From assembly GCA_017163975.1 (NCBI GenBank), contig JAFFSR010000365.1:1302001-1366000 (forward strand): DNA of 64,000 nt. Reading direction: 5' to 3'. Of this stretch, positions 55,550 to 64,000 are shown piece by piece. Both the position numbers and the translations under genes were made by a program. Origin of the DNA: Anastatus disparis. Lineage: Eukaryota; Arthropoda; Insecta; Hymenoptera; Eupelmidae. The notes below the pieces were generated by a model. That model saw nothing but the letters and a program-made list of their open reading frames with translations, did no database searches and had not been told where the DNA came from. Numbering within the stretch: the first letter of the stretch is position 1; each line of letters starts with the position of its first letter.

Positions 55550-56293
55550 TGTAACGTTTCTATCCTATTGTATAAATAATTATTTATTGAAATGATATTA
55601 CGTATTATGTTTTTAAGGAATTATTACTTATATTTAGAAATTCTTTGTAGTATCGCGTTAAAGGATCGTTAAATAACTAGCGCGCCATGCCTAGCTATTG
55701 CAGACCGTGTATTTCCTTTTACTATTGTTAAAGTCGTTTATAGCTAGGAAGTTTTGCCTAGCTATAGCTGACTTTTAAGATATATTTGTTAGTACTATTT
55801 AAGTTTATTATGTGAAAAGCCCGTTGTTGTTGAAAACCAAACGCCTTCACATTCGGGGCTTAACACTGGGTTAATAGGAGAGGAATGTTGCTTGGATAAG
55901 CTCTTTATTGAAAAATGTACGACGAACTATTACAAAGTCGTGTATTGAACACGTGTATATAAATTATCTTGCTTAAGACAATGTCATGGCCAAGCACCCG
56001 CCGATGTCTTAAGCAAGGTACAAACGCACAGTAGAAGAGCCGATCCAAGAGTGACGAGAGTCACAAGCTCTTCGCACTGCTTGCATCAGCTCTCTTCAGT
56101 CTTTCTCCCACTGTTCTAACTAAGTAGAAGAGATGGAGAGCCGCCGCGTACTCTCAGTGGTACTTATACATGCAAACGCGTGTACGTATATACGCGCGCT
56201 TGATTGTTTAACCACTTTGGTCTTTATGGGTGTTTGTGCGCGCATCTTCCAGTATCGTACGGTTTCAGGGCCGTACATACTCGGGCGCTCACA
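55550..56293 (-). repeat. 3' LTR of Gypsy-2 (LTR-B)
   Basis: 744 bp. Read on the minus strand it starts TGTGAGCGCC and ends CGTTACA. TTTATATA and AATAAAGAGC (plus: gctctttattg near 55900) serve as TATA-like and poly(A) signals. Confidence 0.93.
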
Positions 56294-56307
56294 TTGCCCC
56301 TCAAATT
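56294..56307 (-). promoter_or_regulatory. Polypurine tract of Gypsy-2
   Basis: The minus strand reads TTTGAGGGGCAA directly before the TG of the 3' LTR. A second similar block (TTTTGGGGGGCATA) lies at 56436-56449. Confidence 0.7.
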
Positions 56308-57134
56308 AAAATGGATTTTGCTTTTTAATTGATTAAGTTCAAAGATAAAATCTATTTTATCTTTAATAACGCGACTTATGAAGATGCGCGCTCAAACACC
56401 CAATTACGCACTTAATATTACCCTGGTGTTGAAGTATGCCCCCCAAAATAAAATGGATTTTTTCATAGAGGTAAAAATAAAATATACTCTTTTCCTTTTT
56501 TATTCAAATTTGAAAATATGATTACTTCATTTCATTTAAACCAAAAAAAATTTTCTTACATCTGATTTTTTTTTAATTTAGTTTTAATTTTTTCTATATT
56601 TAATGGCTTTCATTCCTTTTTTGATTTTTACATTTATCATTAATTGACAAATAATAAAGTCTTTCTTTTTATTATAAGCTTAAATTTATTCATTTTACAA
56701 CAACTTAACCTAATTATTTCTATTGTATTTAATTTAATTAAAAAAATAATTTGTTTCTTTAATTTTCACTTTTTTTTTCTATTCTGCCTTTTTTTTCCAT
56801 TGTTTTTTGTCTTAGTACATTTTGGGTTTTTTTTCTTTGACCTCTACTGTACTATAAGTGTAAGAGCGCATAAATACATTATTACTATATAGCTACTGTA
56901 CTATGCGTTACTTATTTATGTTTTCTGCATTCTTTGCTTTTTAATATTTTTATTTTGTTTGAAATGATATTTGATTATATTATTTTTGCCTTAAATGATT
57001 ATAGAACAGTTATAAGTGTTCTATTTGGGACTTTTCATGTTCTACATTTTTTTATGCCCCCCTTTGTACTTTTTTAGATTTATAATTCATTGTTTTCGAG
57101 ATGAACCTTTTTATCAAATTATTTTATATTTATT
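56308..57134 (-). other. Gypsy-2 3' untranslated region
   Basis: It is AT-rich. 56388-56412 contains gaagatgcgcgctcaaacac, a near-exact inverted copy of an LTR segment (at 56228-56250 and 60998-61022), flanked by two polypurine-tract-like blocks. The 82-codon plus-strand frame at 56644-56892 is Phe/Ile-rich antisense noise. Confidence 0.6.
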
Positions 57135-57821
57135 TTATGGTCCACTATGGCCATAACTTTTTTTTATTTCGTTTTGTGCATCTCTTATTAATGCATAGGG
57201 TATTATGGATGTATTCAATGTTTTATCTTCATTTTTGCATAACTTAGATTTTTTATAATTGTTTGTTAAATAACATTTTAATGCATTTGCGAATAACTTT
57301 TTGCCACCATACTTGTAGTTTTTCTTTATTCTTTCATTTGAAGAATAAAGAGGTGCTTTTTTAATAGTTTTCGTTCCATGTTTATACGTTGATAATTGAG
57401 CAGATACATTGCTAGATACTTTTTTATTTTTAGAAATTAAATCTATTGGTTCAATTTCTTGTTTTGGTGATATTATTTCACCTTTATGAATCTCATCATT
57501 GGTGAGTTCATAATTATTTTCCTCATGAAATAAATTTTCTTCATTTACATTCGAGGTGAATGCACATGAATATGAGTCACTATCGCTCTCATGTGATTTA
57601 ATGGTTTTCACCTGAGTGTACTCATTTGATTTAAGTTTTTGCCCAGGATTTTTTAGATTAGCATATTCGCCATCTATGTATAAAAGTATCTTTTTATGTA
57701 CTCTCCTCAAAATCATGTTTAACATTTCCAGAAAACCATGTTTTGTGTTGTACTCTTTAATAACATTTGGAATTTTAAAGAGTACGTTTATTCTTTTTGC
57801 GTTTATATGCATATTTAACAT
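57135..57821 (-). CDS. Gypsy-2 downstream ORF, diverged protease/linker-like (228 codons)
   Basis: The minus-strand frame starts with an ATG (MLNMHINAKRINVLF) and stays open. Weak but ordered similarity to Gypsy-1 pol is visible: NVIKEYNTKHG and KKILLYIDGEYANL resemble the NVIIRYDTQ and EEILITVNGKDINL of the Gypsy-1 protease tail, and NNYELTNDEIH resembles KLTNDEIH before RT. No DTG motif is present and RT does not follow; the remainder (STYKHGTKTIKKAPLYSS, KKLFANALKCYL) is unrecognised and basic. It may be a decayed or repurposed pol segment. Function unknown. Confidence 0.45.
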   Translation of the reverse strand: MLNMHINAKRINVLFKIPNVIKEYNTKHGFLEMLNMILRRVHKKILLYIDGEYANLKNPGQKLKSNEYTQVKTIKSHESDSDSYSCAFTSNVNEENLFHEENNYELTNDEIHKGEIISPKQEIEPIDLISKNKKVSSNVSAQLSTYKHGTKTIKKAPLYSSNERIKKNYKYGGKKLFANALKCYLTNNYKKSKLCKNEDKTLNTSIIPYALIRDAQNEIKKSYGHSGP

Positions 57822-58021
57822 GTTTTATTTTTTGATTGTTTTAATTTTTTGATTTATTGCTTTAACGCATTTAACTTTTATAAGTTTTATTTGGCATTTT
57901 TTAAGCTTTTCTAAGTTAGCGTAATAAGATTTTTTTGAATTTATAATTGTTTTTATTTTTGGGGTTTTTTTATGAGTTGCAACCTCACCCCTTTTATTGT
58001 TTAAATCAGGTGCAACTTTTT
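57822..58021 (-). pseudogene. Gypsy-2 gag-pol junction remnant
   Basis: In the frame after gag the peptide KLKKVAPDLNNKRGEVAT matches KLNKVAPAVNNIRGKDAT at the start of Gypsy-1 protease. Beyond that similarity is lost, so the protease active-site part is deleted or replaced. Confidence 0.6.
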
Positions 58022-59323
58022 TCAGTTTTCCTGAGGTGCATCCATTTCATCATAACTGGCTTTTGCCATTTTATTACTGACAGGAGCATTTAATTTTTCC
58101 CGCATTGCAGCTATTTGTTTATTATTATTTTCTGTAACTTTAGTAACATTTATACTCGGATTGTATGGGAATTTTTTATAATTATTATTATTTTGATTAT
58201 ACAGAGCTTTTTCTTTATTCTCTATATTACCATTTTTATTAAAGAATTTCTGTTGATTTGAATTGCTTCTATGAGATTCGTTTCTATTAGCTGCTCTTTT
58301 CTCTTGTATCCTGTCATCATTATCAAAATCTGACAAGATTTTAAATAATGTGTTCTTATCTTTTTTTTGAGAAAATTGCATGGCTTGCCTAACATTTCTG
58401 CTGAAATGTTTCCTAATTTTATCAGCTAATTCTTCTTCAGTATATTGAAGATTTAACTCTTTAGCAAAACCATATACTTGGGTGGCATAAGTCATACGAC
58501 TTACTTTGCCATTCTCATAGAACTGTCCAAATTCAACTTTTCTTCTAGACGTTCTTTAGATATCTTCATTCCAATATCTGTCTTTAAAACCTTCATACGT
58601 GAATACGTCGTCCTGATAGACGTACCACCACTCGTTCGCTTCTTTTTGCAAAACAGTGTGTAATAGTTCGAGGGTTTCTTCTTCCTCCAATTTTTTTAAA
58701 GCTATATTTTTTTCGAATTCGTTTAAGAATTTCATAGGCCTTTCAACCTCTGTGCCTTCATATTTTGGCAAAGGAATTTTTATTTTATTACTATAAGACT
58801 CCGAGCTTTGCGTTCGCGTCTCGTTGTTTTTTATTTTTTCTTTTAATTCGTTAATCTTGTCGTCCTGCTCTTGAGCAGTATCATCTATTTTTCGCGTTAG
58901 GTTATCTTGAACCATTTTAATCACTTCATCGTCATTTATTATTTTTTTTAATTTAATCAGTTCTTCATTTAAATATTCATTTTTAGTAACTAAATCTTCA
59001 TTTTCTTTTTTATATTTATTTAAGAGATTTTTAATAACAATATTATCTTCTAACAAGTTTTTTATCTTGTTTGAGAATTCATTTATTTGCTCTTTAAAAT
59101 TTATTGTTCCCGCATCTGCGGTTTTTTCTAAATTAAAGACTATAGATTTGTCTGGACTAGCTGTAATTTTGTCATCCAACTCTTGTTGTTTATTAAACAA
59201 CAATGTCAGCTCATATGACACAGCTTTCATCCATTCATTTTGTTTTGTGTTAACATCTTCCTCTATGGTCTTATCAAGATTATCTAATTCTTGCATCAGT
59301 ATCTCTGATCTTCTTTTCGCCAA
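58022..59323 (-). pseudogene. Gypsy-2 gag, one in-frame stop
   Basis: The protein is collinear with Gypsy-1 gag: KRRSEILMQELDNL, a coiled-coil region, IPLPKYEGTEVERPMKFLNE, WWYVYQDDVFTYEGF, then a single TAA at 58556-58558, then RRKVEFGQFYENGK, YATQVYGFAKELNLQY and an Asn/Lys-rich tail ending APQEN. Gypsy-1 has CAA (Gln) at the stop position, so the break is a C-to-T change. The first in-frame ATG is at 59294-59296 (MQELDNL). There is no zinc knuckle. It would be the structural protein of the particle. Confidence 0.88.
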
Positions 59324-60319
59324 CTTGATTTTTATTTTTATTCTAATTTACAATATTTATTAATATTTCCGAAATTAAAATTTTAACTGTTTTTAGTTCA
59401 ATATTTTCTCATTTAAATTAATTGTTCAATATGGTATTTTTAATTTCAATAACTTTAAATTATTAAAAATGAAATTTAAAAATTTTAATTTCGTTTACAA
59501 TTATTTTATTATGGCTCTTTTAATCTTTTAATATATTTATTCAATTCATTTTGTTTTTATGTTATTAAAGAGCGTATATTATTCTATTACAATAATTGTT
59601 CTCATTCGCGTTGAGAACCTATGTCTAAGAATTCCTTTCTGTCTATTATTTAGCTATCGACCTTTTGACTTAAGTAACTATATATTATTTTCTTTCTTAA
59701 ATATTCGCGTTTAGACTTGAGATTTGCGCAGTTATAACAAAAGATTCTTATAAAAATTCAAATGTGTACATTGTAACACTAATCTTCTTGTTTTCCTGCA
59801 CGACCTTCGAGCCTATATCAATTATCATTCACGAATAGTTTGTGCGAGAATTTAATATTTAATGAAATTTTGGTCTATTTTATTTGCTTTTTTTTCAGAC
59901 AAAAGAAATTCTTTTATAATATATATTTATTTATTTGGTATTTTAATATACCATTTCCATTGCATTTTCATGCCTCTTTTTATTTTTGATTTCTATTGTT
60001 TTATTATTTTTATTTTTGAATTTCTTCAATTTTTGTTATTTTAGATATTTTTTTAAAAGTTTTTATTATTTTTATTCTATTATTTTTTATAATTTTATTT
60101 TTCATTTTTATTTTAAATCTTATAATTTCAAACTTTTTTATTAAGTTTTATATATATTTTTTTTTTTTTAAACTGATTCAGGATTATAATTTATCTCTAC
60201 GAACAGTCTATTTAAATTATTTAAAATTATTCTTTTATATTTCATTTTCTTTAAATCAAATTTAATTTTAATGTTATAACGCGACTCTATTCTCGCATGG
60301 GTTTTCTCAACGACGGTAG
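59324..60319 (-). other. Gypsy-2 leader
   Basis: AT-rich, with blocks shared with the Gypsy-1 leader (cattcgcgttgagaa, tacattgtaacact). It lacks the 380-bp foldback present in Gypsy-1. No coding frame is supported. Confidence 0.7.
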
Positions 60320-60337
60320 AGAACTATTGGGCGCCAA
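60320..60337 (-). promoter_or_regulatory. Primer-binding site of Gypsy-2 (tRNA-Lys-like)
   Basis: The minus strand reads TTGGCGCCCAATAGTTC immediately after the LTR end CGTTACA; TGGCGCCCAA matches the tRNA-Lys 3' end. Confidence 0.8.
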
Positions 60338-61068
60338 TGTAACGTTTCTATCCTATTGTATGAATAATTATTTATTGAAATGATATTACGTATTATGTTT
60401 TTAAGGAATTATTACTTATATTTAGAAATTCTTTGTAGTATCGCGTTAAAGGATCGTTAAATAACTAGCGCGCCATGCCTAGCTTTTGCGGACCGTGTAT
60501 TTCCTTTTACTATTGTTAAAGTCGTTTATAGCTAGGAAGTTTTGCCTAGCTATAGCTGACTTTTAAGATATATTTGTTAGTACTATTTAAGTTAATTATG
60601 TGAAAAGCCCGTTGTTGTTGAAAACCGAACGCCTCAACGTTCGGGGCTTAACACTGGGTTAATAGGAGAGGGATGTTGCTTGGATAAGCTCTTTATTGAA
60701 AAATGTACGACGAACTATTACAAAGCCGTGTATTAAACACGTGTATATAAATTATCTTGCTTAAGACAATGCCATGGCCAAGCGCCCGCCGTTGTCTTAA
60801 GCAAGGTACAAGAGCCGATCCAAGAGTGACGAGAGTCACAAGCTCTTCGCACTGCTTGCATCAGCTCTCTTCAGTCTTTCTCCCACTCTTCTAACTAAGT
60901 AGAAGAGAGGGAGAGCTGCCGTGTACTCTCAGTGGTACTTATACATGCAAACGCGTGTACGTATATACGCGCGCTTGCTTGTTCAACCACTTTGGTCTTT
61001 TTGGGTGTTTGCGCGCGCATCTTCCAGTATCGTACGGTTTCAGCGCCGTACATACTCGGGCGCTAACA
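60338..61068 (-). repeat. 5' LTR of Gypsy-2 (LTR-C)
   Basis: 731 bp, collinear with LTR-A and LTR-B except for a 13-bp deletion near 60809 and scattered substitutions; the end is gctaaca instead of gctcaca. Confidence 0.93.
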
Positions 61069-63286
61069 ATGTGTGTATAAGTATGTGTGTATGTGCATGT
61101 GTGTATGTGTGTATGTGTATGTGTGTATGTGTATGTGTGTATGTGTATGTGTGTATGTGTATGTGTGTATGTGTGTATGTGTATGTGTGTATGTGTATGT
61201 GTGTATTAATATGTGTGTATCGGTATGTGTATGTGTTTATAAGTATGTGTGAATGTTAATGTCTCCATGTGTGTATAAGTATGTGTGTGTGAATATGTTA
61301 GTATCTGCATGTGTGTATGTGTACGTGTGTATGTATATGTGTTTCCAAATATGCGTGTATGTGTACGTGTGTTTGTGTATGTGTGTATGTTCATATGTTT
61401 ATGTGTATATGTGGATGTGTATGTGTGTACGTGTATGCCTATGTGTATGTGTATTAGTGTAATTAGGTTTGTGTATGTATATGTGCGTGTGTACGTGTGT
61501 ATGTGTATATGTGTATGTATATGTGTGTATGTGTATGTGCGTGTATGTGTATATGTAGGTGTGTGTTTATGTATGTACGTGCATGTATGTGTGTATGTGT
61601 ATATGTATGTGTGTATGTGTATATGTGTATGTATATGTGTGTATGTGTATGTGCGTGTATGTGTATATGTAGGTTTGTGTTTATGTATGTTCGTGCATGT
61701 ATGTGTGTATGTGTATATGTATCTGTGTATGTGTATGCGTGTATGTGTATGTGTGTATGTGTATGTGTTTATGTGTATGTGTGTATATGTATGTGTGTTT
61801 GTGTGCATGTGTATGTGTATATATGTATGTGTATGTGCGTATGTGTATGTGTGTATGTGTATGTGTATCTGTGTATTTGTATGGGTGTGTAAGCGTGTCA
61901 TTGTATGTGTATGTGTGTATCTGTATGTGTGTATGTGTATGTGTGTATGTGTATATGTGTATGTGTATGTGTGTATATGTTTATGTGAATGTGTGTGTGT
62001 GTATGTGTATGTGTTTATGTGTATGTGTATGTCTGTATATGTTTATGTGAATGTGTGTGTGTATGTGTATGTGTTTATGTGTATGTGTATGTGTGTATGT
62101 GTATGTGTATGTGTATCTGTGTATTTGTATGGGTGTGTAAGCGTGTCATTGTATGTGTATGCGTGTATGTGTATATGTGTATGTATATGTGTGTATGTGT
62201 ATATGTAGGTGTGTGTTCATGTATGTTTGTGCATGTATGTGTGTATGTGTATATGTATGTGTTTATGTGTATGTGTGTATGTGTATGTGTATATGTGTAT
62301 GTGTATGTGTGTATGTGTGTATATGTATGTGTGTTTGTGTGCATGTGTATGTGTAAATATGTATGTGTATGTGTATGTGCGTATGTGTATGTTTGTATGT
62401 GTATGTGTATCTGTGTATTTGTATGGGTGTGTAAGTGTGTCATTGTATGTGTATGTGTGTATGTGTATATGTGTATGTATATGTGTGTATGTATATGTGC
62501 GTGTATGTGTATATGTAGGTGTGTGTTTATGTATGTTCGTGCATGTATGTGTGTATGTGTATATGTATGTGTGTATGTGTATGTGTGTATGTGTATGTGT
62601 GTATGTGTATATGTGTATGTGTATGTGTGTACGTGTATGTGTGTTCGTGTTTCTGTGCATGTGTATGTGTGTACGTGTTTCTGTGCATGTGTATGTGTGT
62701 ACGTGTTTCTGTGCATGTGTATGTTTTCGTTCGATTGTGTATGTGTGTATGTGTATGTGCTTTCAAGTATGTGTGTATGTGTACGTGTGTTTGTGTATAT
62801 GTGTATGTTTATATGTATATGTGTATATGTGGATGTGTATGTGTGTATGTGAATGTCTGTATGTGTATGTGTGTATGTGTATGTGTTAATGTTTATCTGT
62901 GTTTGTGTATGCGTATATCTTTATATGTGTATGCGTATATGTATGTGTGTATGTGTATATGTGTGTATATGAGTATGTGTATGTGAGTATGTGTAACTGC
63001 GTATATGTGTTGGTGTGGATGTGTGTTTGTTTGAGTATCTGTGCATGTATACGTGTTTATGTGTTTGTGTAAATTTGTCTATGTGTCTATGTGTCGTTGT
63101 ATAAGTGTTCGTGTATGTGTGTATGCGTATGTGTGTATGTGTAAGTGTCCATGCCTATGTGTGTATGTGTATTAGTGTAATCAGATTTGTGTATGTGTTT
63201 GTGCGTGTGTTTGTGCGTATGTGTATATGTGTATGTGTGTATGTGTATATGTGTATGTGTGCATGTGTATATGTGTGTATGTGTTT
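61069..63286. repeat. (RTGT)n satellite, distal part
   Basis: TGTG/TGTA tetranucleotides with their own markers: gtatttgtatgggtgtgtaa at about 61870, 62116 and 62416 (spacing 246 and 300), and tatatgtaggt(g/t)tgtgttt at about 61551, 61669, 62205 and 62511. A variant with attagtgtaat(t/c)ag appears at about 61455 and 63170. Long frames are artefacts. Confidence 0.95.
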
Positions 63287-64000
63287 TTCTTTTTTTTTTT
63301 TATTGAGAGGAAAAAACTTGCATTTACGCACTATTGGTGACGGGACTTGTTTACCTCATATTACTTATTGTGTCGGGCTCGCTAGGTATCCATGGGTGTT
63401 GGTGGTACCTAGGTGGCCTGATGGTACCACCACATCTTAGCCTTTTCATACGCATTTGTATGCTAAGAGCAATACCGACTAAAAAACAACCTCTCTACAC
63501 CCGGGCCTTTATCCTCCAGGGAAACTGCCGTTAGGCATTACTTCCTGGGGGAGGCGTCAGCCGTCTCCAGCTCTTCCTTATTTTTTTACGTCCCACTTCT
63601 TATTCACCCTCTCCTAGTCTCGTTCCTTTTTCTTTCTTCGTAACGGAGATCTTAAATTACTTTTGTTACGAATTCCGTCGTTGCCATCCATGCCGCTTCT
63701 GTCATTAGCATGTCTCCACTGTTATGTTTCGTTCTATTTTCTGTTCCAGCTCAGCACGGTCGTTTCTGTATCTGGGGCAATGGAAAAACACATGTTCAGC
63801 ATTTTCTTCGATTGTACTGCAAGTAGGGCACTTTGGGGAGTCGTCGCACTTGTATTTATACAAGTAGCTCCGGAAGCACCCGTGTCCAGACAGCATCTGC
63901 GTCAGATAGTAGTTTACACTACCATGTGTGCGGTACATCCACTCTTCAATGCAAGGGATCAGTCGATGGGTCCATCGACCCCGGTCAGTGCTATCCCAAG
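63287..64000 (-). mobile_element. R1-clade LINE, 3' end
   Basis: On the minus strand coding sequence ends at 63705, followed by about 400 bp of 3' UTR and an A-rich tail (plus: ttttcttttttttttttatt at 63285-63303) that abuts the (RTGT)n satellite. The element enters the window from the right, so RT and endonuclease lie beyond 64000. (RTGT)n is (ACAY)n on the other strand, the known target of the Waldo lineage of the R1 clade; the lineage assignment is inference. Confidence 0.75.
63705..63938 (-). CDS. R1-clade LINE ORF2, C-terminal end (partial)
   Basis: The peptide GSVNYYLTQMLSGHGCFRSY is followed by a C-x2-C-x8-H-x4-C finger (CPTCSTIEENAEHVFFHC) and PRYRNDRAELEQ. This is the usual C-terminal zinc finger and tail of R1-type polyproteins. 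The upstream frame continues past the window with a probable frame break near 63938 (the frame shown starts there), so whether ORF2 is intact cannot be judged. Confidence 0.8.
   Translation of the reverse strand: MYRTHGSVNYYLTQMLSGHGCFRSYLYKYKCDDSPKCPTCSTIEENAEHVFFHCPRYRNDRAELEQKIERNITVETC

Larger units (their letters stand above)
55550..61068 (-). mobile_element. Gypsy-2: gag-bearing LTR element without RT (5.5 kb)
   Basis: LTR-B (55550-56293) and LTR-C (60338-61068) enclose 4.0 kb of internal sequence on the minus strand. The order is PBS, leader, gag, a strongly diverged protease-linker region, AT-rich 3' part, polypurine tract. No RT, RNase H or integrase is found. LTR-B and LTR-C are about 97% identical by eye; LTR-C lacks 13 bp. 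If it moved recently it must have used enzymes of a relative of Gypsy-1. Confidence 0.85.

Noticed and set aside
49711..63286. Telomeric repeat
   Set aside because: The unit is ACAY/RTGT, not TTAGG or a related telomere repeat.

Overview
The window looks like a transposon graveyard from an arthropod nuclear genome, most likely an insect and possibly a hymenopteran. It is very AT-rich and has no recognisable host gene. It holds the insect-typical mix of Ty3/gypsy elements, an errantivirus-like env gene, an R1-clade LINE end, tRNA-headed SINEs, Helitron, Penelope, hAT, mariner-type and foldback elements, and long tetranucleotide arrays. The taxonomic guess is an inference; no single-copy gene was available to confirm it.

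Layout. 1-4260: a degenerate ~164-bp tandem repeat, then a mariner-type composite with nested palindromes. 4549-4930: half of a Ulp1/C48-like protease domain. 6600-19496: one old Ty3/gypsy copy on the minus strand (Gypsy-1: LTR, PBS, gag, protease, RT, RNase H remnant). It is broken by a 380-bp TTAA foldback, a 372-bp foldback, a 2.3-kb hAT-like element that itself carries a mariner-type element with a retrocopy inside, and a 4.6-kb giant inverted-repeat element. 19500-24420: nested inverted repeats, a SINE, a modular foldback and a LINE tail. 24909-31506: an errantivirus-like element on the plus strand with two LTRs, a decayed gag-pol lacking the RT core and integrase, and a decayed env. 31800-34050: a pyrimidine-rich minisatellite and a 37-bp tandem repeat. 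34051-42610: a full-length CsRn1-type gypsy on the minus strand with 304-bp LTRs, a 4-bp target duplication, an intact gag and a long RT/RNase H/integrase frame; a Penelope-like fragment sits in its leader. 42700-47170: a decayed Helitron on the minus strand plus a C48-like protease. 47430-49735: a SINE, a MITE and a foldback. 49711-63286: about 7 kb of (ACAY)n / (RTGT)n satellite that flips strand near 50619 and contains a second copy of the Gypsy-1 family (Gypsy-2, gag-bearing but without RT) and a duplicated solo LTR. 63287-64000: the 3' end of an R1-clade LINE inserted in the satellite.

How the parts relate. Most elements are dead: stops and frameshifts are frequent, and nested insertions give a relative chronology. 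The best preserved coding units are the CsRn1-type gag and RT-RNase H-integrase, and the Gypsy-2 gag (one stop). Paired copies (two gypsy copies, two arms of the giant inverted repeat) supply empty sites that confirm several insertions. Coordinates of element ends were read by eye and may be off by a few bases where the sequence is repetitive.
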